Below are positions 1-5,700 of a DNA stretch of 12,930 nt, one piece after another. The stretch is from Bacteroidota bacterium. Its GTDB lineage: Bacteria > Bacteroidota > Rhodothermia > Rhodothermales > UBA10348. Location: contig JACZYK010000043.1 in the NCBI GenBank assembly GCA_022571135.1, positions 1-12,930 of the forward strand. The letters run 5' to 3'. The number at the start of each line of letters is the position of its first letter. Position 1 is the first letter of the stretch. The position numbers were made by a program, and so were the translations under genes. The notes below the pieces were generated by a model. That model did no database searches. It was not told where the DNA came from and saw only the letters and a list, made by a program, of their open reading frames with translations.

Positions 1-1117
1 TCGGTTTGGTGTGCGTAGAGGTGTAAAACTCCGTGACCAGTCCGATCATCACGCCCGCTGCCAGACCAATCAGGACGGCGTAAAAAACGCCAATCGACGT
101 GTACGTGGTGTCTCCGACGACCCAGGATTCCGGAAGCATCGCTGTGATAATGAAATATGCGCATACGGCCATCACGAAAGAGGCCCCGAATTCTCCCATA
201 TTGAGAGCTTTCTGGAGATTACCACCCTCTTTAACTCTTACGAAGAATGAACCCAGGATGGACACGATAATGCCGGCTCCGGCGATGACGAGAGGAAGAA
301 GTACGGCACCGATATCGAGAACGATTCCGTCCGCCTGAAATACCGGGATGAAAACGGCGCCGAGAACCATCGTACCGATGATCGAGCCCACAAAACTCTC
401 GAACAGGTCGGCACCCATTCCTGCGACGTCACCAACGTTGTCGCCAACATTGTCGGCGATGGTGGCCGGATTACGCGGGTCGTCCTCTGGAATGCCCTCG
501 TAGAGCTTGCCTGCAAGGTCTGCTCCAACGTCGGCGGCCTTGGTGTAGATACCGCCACCAACGCGGGCGAACAGTGCGATCGATGAAGCCCCAAGAGAAA
601 AGCCCGAGATCACACCGATCACACGTGTCATATCCCAGGCCGTGAGATTGCTGTAGGCTAAGAACAGAACTCCAAGACCGATCACGCCCAGGCCTACGAC
701 GCTCAGACCCATTACGAGACCTCCGGAGAAAGCGATATTGAGCGCCGGAGCCAGACCGGTTCGGGCGGCATGGGTCGTACGGACGTTCGCCTTCGTGGCC
801 ACCGTCATCCCGATAAAACCGGCGGTCCCCGAGCAGAGCGCTCCAACGACAAACGACACGGCAATGAGTGGGGACGAGGCCGGGTTGTCGTAGTTGACAA
901 AGATCAATAGTACCGCTACGGCGAGAACGAATATGGCGAGCACGCGATATTCGCGTCCGAGAAATGCCCGTGCGCCCTCGGCGATATTGTCGGAAATCTC
1001 CACCATGAGTTCCGTTCCTACATCCTGTCTAATTACCCAGCGTGCGCGCGTGAACGCATAGAGGAGAGCAAGCACGCCGGCGACCGGCACCAGATAGGTA
1101 ATTAAAGAAGCGTCCAT
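1..1117 (-). CDS. hppA: Membrane-bound ion-pumping pyrophosphatase (N-terminal 372 residues; 3' end off the window)
   Basis: Integral membrane enzyme that hydrolyses pyrophosphate and uses the energy to pump H+ and/or Na+ across the cytoplasmic membrane. The frame is open from the ATG at 1117 to the window edge, giving 372 complete codons of a family usually near 650-800 residues. The first half is very hydrophobic with several membrane spans (about residues 5-22, 58-75, 84-105, 130-155, 165-185, 245-260, 270-293, 312-328, 343-362). The family signature is clear: GGGIYTKAADVGADLAGK at 187-204, then EDDPRNPATIADNVGDNVGD at 211-230, which carries the acidic Mg-PPi-binding residues. The start has a good ribosome site, AGGAGGA about 11 bases upstream. 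Residues that separate K+-dependent from K+-independent types, and much of the ion-selectivity region, lie outside the window, so the pumped ion cannot be called. A terminator-like hairpin just upstream suggests its own promoter. Confidence 0.97.
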   Translation of the reverse strand, partial: MDASLITYLVPVAGVLALLYAFTRARWVIRQDVGTELMVEISDNIAEGARAFLGREYRVLAIFVLAVAVLLIFVNYDNPASSPLIAVSFVVGALCSGTAGFIGMTVATKANVRTTHAARTGLAPALNIAFSGGLVMGLSVVGLGVIGLGVLFLAYSNLTAWDMTRVIGVISGFSLGASSIALFARVGGGIYTKAADVGADLAGKLYEGIPEDDPRNPATIADNVGDNVGDVAGMGADLFESFVGSIIGTMVLGAVFIPVFQADGIVLDIGAVLLPLVIAGAGIIVSILGSFFVRVKEGGNLQKALNMGEFGASFVMAVCAYFIITAMLPESWVVGDTTYTSIGVFYAVLIGLAAGVMIGLVTEFYTSTHTKP

Positions 1118-1454
1118 ATAGGTGATCTTCCTCCTACAGAGTTAATCCATTATGTTATGGTCGAATGGCGTGAAAACGAAAAGCCCGACTGTGTTCTCAA
1201 TCGGGTTTCTCCAGATATCTCTCGACCGCCTTCCGGGCCATAAAGAAATATCACGCTTCGCAAATTTCCGGGTAGCTGATAAGCAGAAGCTACGCCTAAA
1301 ATATCCGAAAAAAAGCGCTTCCGGACCTACCGTTTCACGAACCAAATTAGCCTCAAGCCGGATTGATTGACAGTCGTTAACCATTTATTCGACGAGGATT
1401 CCGAGAGCGGTGCCAGGCAGGAGCCGGTTCGGATTGAACATAAAAACGGTCGTT
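1118..1454. other. Intergenic region between pth and hppA (337 bp)
   Basis: No convincing gene. The only sizeable frame (1142-1384, minus, 80 codons) has no family resemblance and runs through the hairpin at 1181-1208. The interval holds that hairpin, a 6-bp dyad GTAGCT...AGCTAC at 1271-1292, and an 8-bp palindrome AAGCGCTT near 1313-1320 next to a run of A. The hppA ribosome site lies at about 1129-1135. An hppA promoter is expected between 1118 and 1180, but I could not pick out convincing -35/-10 boxes. Confidence 0.6.
1181..1208 (-). terminator. Terminator-like hairpin between pth and hppA
   Basis: On the minus strand a 5-bp CCCGA/TCGGG stem, extended by A-T pairs past one mismatch, closes a loop of about 12 bases. 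It is followed by CTTTTCGTTTT. This is consistent with an intrinsic terminator ending the leftward pth transcript before hppA. On the + strand the same stem is 8 bp with one G-T wobble but has a poorer U tract, so the leftward reading is preferred. The long loop lowers confidence. Confidence 0.5.
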
Positions 1455-2024
1455 TTACCTGCTGAAACGATTCATGGCCGTAATCATCCCGTCGGTGACA
1501 AAAGTCAAAGCGGCATCGCGCGCATGCTCGATCGCCGTGTCGATGGCCGTCTGCTCATCCTCCGAGAATGGAGACAAAACATAGTCTGACTGATTACCTC
1601 TCGTAAACTCGTTCCCGATTCCGACTCTTACGCGTGGAAAGCGGTCGGTCCCCAAGCAGTCGATGATATCCTCCAGTCCGTTATGCCCGCCGGTACCTCC
1701 TTTGTCCCTCAGACGAATCTTGCCCGTTGGAAGATGGATGTCGTCCACCACAACGAGCAGATCGACGGGCTCCATTTTTAGATTTTGCATGAGAGCCTGC
1801 ACCGCCAGACCACTGCGGTTCATATACGTCGTAGGCTTGGCGAGAACCAGGGGCCGGCTCCGCCACCTCCCTGCTCCAAGGATGGCCTGACCTTTGGTCT
1901 TCAGAACGGTGCCGGTCTTCTCGGCAAGGGCGTCTACGACCATGAAGCCGACGTTGTGCCGAGTTTGGTCATACTCGTCGCCCGGATTACCTAGCCCTAT
2001 GATCAGGCGTTTCGGGGAGGCCAT
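1455..2024 (-). CDS. pth: Peptidyl-tRNA hydrolase
   Basis: Cytosolic esterase that releases tRNA from peptidyl-tRNAs dropped by stalled ribosomes. The 189-residue product is the normal family length. Visible motifs: IIGLGNPGDEYDQTRHNVGF at 8-27 with Asn13 and catalytic His23; KPTTYMNRSG at 63-72 with Asn69; VVVDDIHLP at 91-99 with Asp96; and GGTGGHNGL at 109-117 with Asn115. These correspond to the E. coli active-site set. The frame also allows a GTG start at 2036 (four more residues). I chose the ATG at 2024 because GGTGA lies 8 bases upstream of it, the GTG has no such site, and the protein then begins MASPKRLIIGLGN as usual for the family. It follows rplY, the common neighbour, but a strong terminator lies between them, so it may need read-through or its own promoter. 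Confidence 0.97.
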   Translation of the reverse strand: MASPKRLIIGLGNPGDEYDQTRHNVGFMVVDALAEKTGTVLKTKGQAILGAGRWRSRPLVLAKPTTYMNRSGLAVQALMQNLKMEPVDLLVVVDDIHLPTGKIRLRDKGGTGGHNGLEDIIDCLGTDRFPRVRVGIGNEFTRGNQSDYVLSPFSEDEQTAIDTAIEHARDAALTFVTDGMITAMNRFSR

Positions 2025-2062
2025 TGCAGCGTTCACCGGCTGATAAGCATGATGGAATCAGC

Positions 2063-2087
2063 AAAAAATAACTGTGGGGCCCCACAG
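2063..2087 (-). terminator. Intrinsic terminator after rplY, just before pth
   Basis: A perfect 16-bp palindrome, CTGTGGGGCCCCACAG (2072-2087), is followed on the minus strand by TTATTTTTT. A 6-bp GC-rich stem with a GGCC loop plus a U-rich tail is a textbook rho-independent terminator for leftward transcription. It ends about 40 bases before the pth start, so it probably stops or attenuates the tRNA-Gln/prs/rplY transcript. Confidence 0.8.
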
Positions 2088-2113
2088 CATTTCGGACAAA
2101 TCTCGTTGCCGCC

Positions 2114-2266
2114 CGACTAGTGTTTAGTCGGATAAATCCGCGTAACACCGAGAGTGACGATGCGCCCGGCCTGCAAGGCGTGCCGACGCGGCATAGCAGG
2201 GCTACGGCAAGGAGGTACAACGAAGTCGGACGGGATGCAATGGCGCTCGGATGTACGCGGATTTAT
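2114..2266. repeat. Cluster of dyad symmetries in the rplY-pth spacer
   Basis: The 253-bp gap between rplY and pth contains several exact dyads besides the terminator: CGACTA(GTGTT)TAGTCG at 2114-2130, CGGATAAATCCG at 2129-2140, and a 12-bp inverted pair, ATAAATCCGCGT at 2132-2143 with ACGCGGATTTAT at 2255-2266. No gene is credible here; the 77-codon frame at 1987-2220 resembles nothing and overlaps pth. The dyads may fold the rplY 3' untranslated region, or be a small dispersed repeat or small RNA. The sequence alone does not decide. Confidence 0.5.
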
Positions 2267-2277
2267 ATGAGTAAGCA

Positions 2278-2931
2278 CTAGGACCGCTCCGAAGCTCCTT
2301 CGTCCGACGACTCCGCGGCTCCTTCCTTGCCTTCTTCGAGCTCTTCGCCTTCTTCGAGCTCTTCTTCCAGTACCTCTTCCTCCTCGATTTCGCGGGGAAG
2401 ATAGATGGAGATGAGCGTCTGATCTTCCGGTACGTTGAACGTCAATTCTTCGAACTCGAGGTCACGGACGAGGATCGAATCTCCGATCTTCATATTCGTG
2501 ATGTCCACCTCGATATGCTCGAGGATGTCTTTTGGAAGGCATCGAATCGAGACGTCGTGAACCAAAATCTCCGATTTTCCCCCATCCAGAACACCAATCG
2601 AATCGCCGGAATAGTGGACAGGAACCGTGAGGGTGATCTTCTCCCCGGCGACGAGAACCTGAAAATCCGCATGGATCGGTCGGTCGGTCGTCGGGTGGAA
2701 GTCCACGTGTTTCAGAATGCACTCGAACGACTCGCCGTCGAGACTGACCTTTACGCGGTGGAACTCGTCCGTGTATATCAACGGGCGCAGATCCAGTTCT
2801 CGAACCTGGAAGGACTGCGCTTCTACTTTGTGACCATACAAAACACACGGCACCTCTTCGGCAAGTCGGGCGGCGCGGTTCGACTTTCTTCCGCCTTCCC
2901 GTGCCTTGGCTTCCAGCGTGATGACATCCAT
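2278..2931 (-). CDS. rplY: 50S ribosomal protein L25, TL5/CTC type
   Basis: Binds 5S rRNA in the central protuberance of the large subunit. The 217-residue product has the long two-domain (TL5/CTC) form: an L25-like beta barrel at about 1-92 (VITLEAKAREGGRKSNRAARL, then VPCVLYG and ILKHVDFHP) and a second beta domain at about 93-182 (VPVHYSGDSIGVLDGG, DILEHIEVDITNMKIGDSI). The tail from about 181 is almost entirely acidic, EEEEVLEEELEEGEELEEG, ending in a Ser/Glu-rich stretch. Acidic tails are common in long L25 proteins. The ATG at 2931 has GAGGAGA 7 bases upstream. It lies 55 bp after prs, a classical prs-rplY-pth order, so it is probably co-transcribed with prs. The leftward terminator at 2063-2087 probably ends this transcript. 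Confidence 0.97.
   Translation of the reverse strand: MDVITLEAKAREGGRKSNRAARLAEEVPCVLYGHKVEAQSFQVRELDLRPLIYTDEFHRVKVSLDGESFECILKHVDFHPTTDRPIHADFQVLVAGEKITLTVPVHYSGDSIGVLDGGKSEILVHDVSIRCLPKDILEHIEVDITNMKIGDSILVRDLEFEELTFNVPEDQTLISIYLPREIEEEEVLEEELEEGEELEEGKEGAAESSDEGASERS
2329..2364. repeat. Perfect 18-bp tandem duplication in the rplY acidic tail
   Basis: The 18-mer GCCTTCTTCGAGCTCTTC on the + strand occurs twice back to back (2329-2346 and 2347-2364). In rplY it encodes the repeated block EELEEG. Exact DNA identity at this length suggests recent slippage, so the acidic tail may vary in length between strains. Confidence 0.9.
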
Positions 2932-2973
2932 GTTCTATTCTCCTCTGACTTCGATATTCAGCTTCTATTTTTC

Positions 2974-2994
2974 AAAAACGGTCCCCTCAGGGGA
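2974..2994 (-). terminator. Weak terminator/attenuator-like hairpin over the prs stop codon
   Basis: On the minus strand TCCCC-TGA-GGGGA (2982-2994) forms a 5-bp stem whose three-base loop is exactly the prs stop codon. CCG and a run of five T follow (2974-2978). It may reduce transcription from prs into rplY. The stem and U tract are short, so this is only a candidate. Confidence 0.35.
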
Positions 2995-3925
2995 TGAAAA
3001 CGGTAGATACGGATTCATCGTTATAGATCCGGCGAATCGTATCTGCGAAGACGTCCGCAACGCTCACCACGGAAATCTTCTCGGATGGTCGTACGAGAGG
3101 AATGGTGTCCGTCACCACCATTTCATCAATGCACGAACTTTCAATTCTTTCGTATGCGGGGCCGGATAACAGCGGATGCGTGCACGCCGCAATGATCTTG
3201 AGCGCGCCTTGCTCTCGCAGTGCATTTGCTGCGCTTGCAAGCGTACCTGCCGTATCCACCATATCGTCGATGAGAATGACATTCCTGTCGGCAACCTCAC
3301 CGATGATATGCATAATTTCCGCCACGTTCTGCGATGGACGCCGTTTGTCGATCAGCGCAAGCTCGGCGTCGAGACGCTTGGCATAGGCCCGAGCCATTTT
3401 GATCCCGCCGACATCCGGTGCGACAACCACAAGATTCTCCAAATTCATGGAGCGAAAATGCTCGATAAAAACGGCCGAACCGTAAAGATGATCTACGGGC
3501 ACATCGAAAAATCCCTGAATTTGAGAGGCGTGAAGATCCATCGTGAGAACGCGGTCCACTCCGGCCGTCGTCAACATATTGGCCATCAGTTTGGCCGCAA
3601 TGGAGACCCTCGGTTGATCCTTCCTGTCCTGCCGGGCATATCCGAAATACGGTATCACCGCGGTTACGCGACTGGCTGACGCCCGCTTCACCGCGTCGAT
3701 CATGAGCAGCAGTTCGATCCAGTTGTCACCGCCGGGATGGGTACTCTGAATTATGAATACTTCGCATCCACGGATAGACTCTTCGAAATGGACATAAATT
3801 TCTCCATCCGAGAAATTCTTGATCTCGACCTGTCCAAGTTCCTGCCCGTATGCTTTCGCAACCGCGCCCGCCAGCGCCGGGTTTGATCTTCCGGAAAAAA
3901 TGCTAATCGGATGCTCTTGATACAT
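2987..3925 (-). CDS. prs: Ribose-phosphate pyrophosphokinase (PRPP synthetase)
   Basis: Makes 5-phosphoribosyl-1-pyrophosphate from ribose 5-phosphate and ATP, the precursor for purines, pyrimidines, NAD, histidine and tryptophan. The 312-residue product is the usual length for the class I enzyme. Visible features: FSGRSNPALA near the N terminus; NFSDGEIYVHFEESIRG at 37-53; the flexible-loop region YARQDRKDQPR at 96-106; the signature LTMDLHASQIQGFFDVPVDH at 127-146; APDVGGIKMARAYA at 169-182; and the PRPP loop VILIDDMVDTAGT at 216-228. The frame runs upstream to 4021, but those extra 32 codons are partly tRNA sequence, so I start at the ATG at 3925, where homology begins (MYQEHPISIFSGRSNP). 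No clear ribosome site is visible; a 7-bp stem-loop lies just upstream. tRNA-Gln precedes it and rplY follows. Confidence 0.98.
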   Translation of the reverse strand: MYQEHPISIFSGRSNPALAGAVAKAYGQELGQVEIKNFSDGEIYVHFEESIRGCEVFIIQSTHPGGDNWIELLLMIDAVKRASASRVTAVIPYFGYARQDRKDQPRVSIAAKLMANMLTTAGVDRVLTMDLHASQIQGFFDVPVDHLYGSAVFIEHFRSMNLENLVVVAPDVGGIKMARAYAKRLDAELALIDKRRPSQNVAEIMHIIGEVADRNVILIDDMVDTAGTLASAANALREQGALKIIAACTHPLLSGPAYERIESSCIDEMVVTDTIPLVRPSEKISVVSVADVFADTIRRIYNDESVSTVFIP

Positions 3926-3934
3926 TGGTAACAA

Positions 3935-3970
3935 ACCGTCTTTTAGGTGCTTAGCCTCATTACAGACGGT
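3935..3970 (-). promoter_or_regulatory. Stem-loop in the prs 5' leader
   Basis: ACCGTCT (3964-3970 read on the minus strand) pairs exactly with AGACGGT (3935-3941), with an inner AGG/CCT pairing. The structure ends about 9 bases before the prs ATG, where a ribosome site would be expected. It could control translation or mark a processing point between tRNA-Gln and the prs mRNA. No known riboswitch is recognised. Confidence 0.4.
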
Positions 3971-3994
3971 CAAAAATATTCTTGTGAGTATTTG

Positions 3995-4065
3995 TTGCCC
4001 GGGGAGGATTCGAACCTCCACCTACGGCTCCAAAGGCCGCTGTCCTGCCATTAGACGACCGGGCA
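3995..4065 (-). tRNA. tRNA-Gln, anticodon TTG
   Basis: Reading leftwards from 4065, the sequence folds as a complete tRNA. The acceptor stem is TGCCCGG with CCGGGCA, the D arm contains GTCTAATGGCAGGAC, and the anticodon stem GCGGC/GCCGT holds the seven-base loop CTTTGGA. The T arm is GGAGG-TTCGAAT-CCTCC. The anticodon at 4031-4033 is TTG, which reads CAA (and by wobble CAG) glutamine codons. The TCGTCTAATGGCAGGACA block is typical of bacterial tRNA-Gln. CCA is not encoded; ACAA follows the acceptor stem, so the tail must be added enzymatically. It sits about 70 bp before prs on the same strand and probably shares a primary transcript with it. Confidence 0.97.
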
Positions 4066-4112
4066 ATCCTGCGGCCCTGACAGGTTTATGCCTGTTTCGG
4101 TATAGTCTAGTT

Positions 4113-4141
4113 AAATTACGGATTTACAGTTCTCATCGCAA
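4113..4141 (-). promoter_or_regulatory. Candidate sigma70-type promoter for tRNA-Gln/prs
   Basis: On the minus strand TTGCGA (4136-4141) is followed after exactly 17 bases by TAATTT (4113-4118). That would place the transcription start near 4105, about 40 bases before the tRNA 5' end. A small dyad, ACAGG/CCTGT, lies between. The rest of the 4066-4289 gap shows no credible gene. The match is moderate, and the host phylum may use a different promoter consensus. Confidence 0.45.
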
Positions 4142-4289
4142 TGAATACAGTCATCGGTCAATCTTCCCGCAGAAATTTCACTGGTGCTCTCGCCAGATCT
4201 TTTGCGCGAACAACCGATCAACGGCCCCGGCTTCAGGCGCGGGGAATATGTCGACGACCTTCCATCGGTTATCGAGCTGATAGAGGCAC

Positions 4290-5489
4290 TCATCTACCGT
4301 AGCGCTTCAGCAGGCGTTCGACTTCGGCAACGGGCAGTTCTTCGATCGTCCCTCTGAATCCTGTCATCGTTCTCGCGCGGAGAAGCGCATTGTATATGGC
4401 TTCCTGACCAGCTTCCATCGCGGCTTCGAAGAGCGGCGACATCTGCGCGTTTGGAAGATTCTTTATGGCCGCAGGATTCCGGCGCCTCTCCGGCGTTCTG
4501 CGCACGGACTCCGCCGTTGAAAACGCGACCGCGTAGTCGCCCGAGCCGTTTGTCGCCGGGGACCCCGTCCTGGCTATCGCCGAAAGAGCCCGTCTTGCAA
4601 GCCGCGTCAGATTTCTATCGGAGAGCGGGGCGTCTGTCGCCACGACCATAATAATGGATCCGTCTGCGTCCCCCCTGTCCACGGCCCCCTTCAGATAGTA
4701 CTGGCCCAGTTCCTCCCCCACCGGTACACCGTCGATTTCCAGGATTCCGCCGAAATTGGTCTGTACCAGGACGCCTACGCTATAGCCACCAAGCCCTTCG
4801 GGGAGGAGCCTTGAACTCGTCCCGATACCTCCCTTCCACCCGAAATTGATGGTGCCGGTCCCGGCGCCCACCGCACCTTCCTCGACCGGTCCTTCCTGCG
4901 CTATCTCGATGGCCTCCACGACGTGATGGGAGCGAACGCTGAGCGCCCGTATATCATTCAGATACCCGTCGTTCGTCTCGCCGACGACGGCGTTGACCGA
5001 GCGGACGCTCTCGTTTCCCGGTTGAGCCAATGTCCACTCTATGACGCCTTCCATGCCCTGCGGCACTGAGAGGGTATTGGTCAAAACAATCGGGGTTTCG
5101 ATTTCGCCCAGTTCCATGATCTGGGTCGTGCCGGCAAATTTTCCGTACCCGTTTCCCACGGCAAAGCCGGCCGGAACCTTATCCGCATACAGATTTCCAC
5201 CGTGGGGCAGAATAGCCGTTACGCCGGTTCGAACGGTCTTTCCTTCGATCAGCGTAACGTGCCCGACGCGGACCCCTGCGATGTCGGTGATCGCATTGAG
5301 CGGGCCGGGAGATAGAACGCCGGGGGCGATACCAAGATCTCGTGCCCGGGGTTTGGCGGATTCCTTTTCCGCCGCATGGGAACTCCTCCAGGAAACGGAA
5401 ACCTGGCCCAGCGCATCTGACGACGAAGCGGCACAGAGAACCAGAGTCCCCAGGCACACCCCTTTTATCGCACCGTGTAAACTTTGCAT
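4290..5489 (-). CDS. P1-family peptidase, DmpA/BapA-like (S58) aminopeptidase, exported
   Basis: Ntn-fold serine aminopeptidase that matures by cutting itself into two chains. The 399-residue product fits the family plus an export signal. Residues 1-29 look like a signal peptide (hydrophobic core VCLGTLVLCAASS). LVLC lacks a small residue at -1, so a lipoprotein signal is less likely. The mature part starts RARDLGIAPGVLSPGPLNAITDIAGVRVGH in family style. Later motifs are VGAGTGTINFGWKGGIGTSSR at about 207-227 and QTNFGG at 243-248. NGSGD at 314-318 contains the expected Gly315-Ser316 autocleavage bond, with Ser316 as nucleophile. Known members release N-terminal D- or L-amino acids or act on beta-peptides; the substrate here is not predictable. 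The ATG at 5489 has GAGGG 8 bases upstream. The IS ends only about 40 bp upstream, so its original promoter may have been displaced. Confidence 0.92.
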   Translation of the reverse strand: MQSLHGAIKGVCLGTLVLCAASSSDALGQVSVSWRSSHAAEKESAKPRARDLGIAPGVLSPGPLNAITDIAGVRVGHVTLIEGKTVRTGVTAILPHGGNLYADKVPAGFAVGNGYGKFAGTTQIMELGEIETPIVLTNTLSVPQGMEGVIEWTLAQPGNESVRSVNAVVGETNDGYLNDIRALSVRSHHVVEAIEIAQEGPVEEGAVGAGTGTINFGWKGGIGTSSRLLPEGLGGYSVGVLVQTNFGGILEIDGVPVGEELGQYYLKGAVDRGDADGSIIMVVATDAPLSDRNLTRLARRALSAIARTGSPATNGSGDYAVAFSTAESVRRTPERRRNPAAIKNLPNAQMSPLFEAAMEAGQEAIYNALLRARTMTGFRGTIEELPVAEVERLLKRYGR

Positions 5490-5508
5490 CGAGAATACCC
5501 TCGGGACG

Positions 5509-5700
5509 TCTTGAACGGGAACGATCTTTTGACATACTCCCCGCGACTAAAGTCGGGGGATTCTCAGATCAAGCAGCGACCGCTTCACCTGAAGGAATTT
5601 CCTCCAAGCCGCCGGCATCGCCTCTCTGATTGGGGAATGCCCTCCCCAAAATGTTAATAGCCGCATTGACATCTCGGTCATGATACGCACCACATTGGCA
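5509..5700 (-). ncRNA. Candidate TnpB omega/reRNA with guide (5' boundary approximate)
   Basis: In studied IS200/IS605 elements TnpB uses an RNA made from the 3' end of tnpB plus the right end, with the guide taken from flanking DNA just past the element. By that rule the scaffold would cover the tnpB 3' end, the hairpin at 5539-5559 and the terminal TCAA at 5529-5532. The guide would start AAGATCGTTCCC at 5528, reading leftwards through about 5509 into the peptidase leader. No RNA evidence exists here; the call follows from element architecture alone, and the 5' boundary is a guess. Confidence 0.5.
5529..5563 (-). repeat. IS right end: subterminal hairpin, guide and cleavage tetranucleotides
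   Basis: On the + strand, CCCC(5539-5542)-G-CGAC-TAAA-GTCG-GGGG(5556-5559) forms an 8-bp stem with one bulged G and a TAAA loop. Read on the minus strand, GAAT immediately precedes the hairpin and TCAA lies at the element tip (5529-5532). These match the right-end guide/cleavage pair I recall for IS608. It begins about 10 bases past the tnpB stop. Confidence 0.88.

Noticed and set aside
1142..1384. 80-codon minus-strand frame between pth and hppA
   Set aside because: It has no recognisable domain, crosses the terminator-like hairpin and nearly reaches the hppA ribosome site. It is mirrored by an equally open plus-strand frame.
1987..2220. 77-codon minus-strand frame between rplY and pth
   Set aside because: It overlaps the start of pth in another frame and spans the intrinsic terminator. 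No family resemblance.
3926..4021. Upstream extension of prs by 32 codons (start at 4021)
   Set aside because: These codons overlap the tRNA-Gln gene and do not resemble the family. Homology begins at the ATG at 3925.
4111..4293. 60-codon minus-strand frame starting with ATGA overlap at the peptidase stop
   Set aside because: The overlap looks like coupled translation, but the protein resembles nothing, has low-complexity Ser-rich composition, and runs over the candidate promoter of tRNA-Gln/prs.
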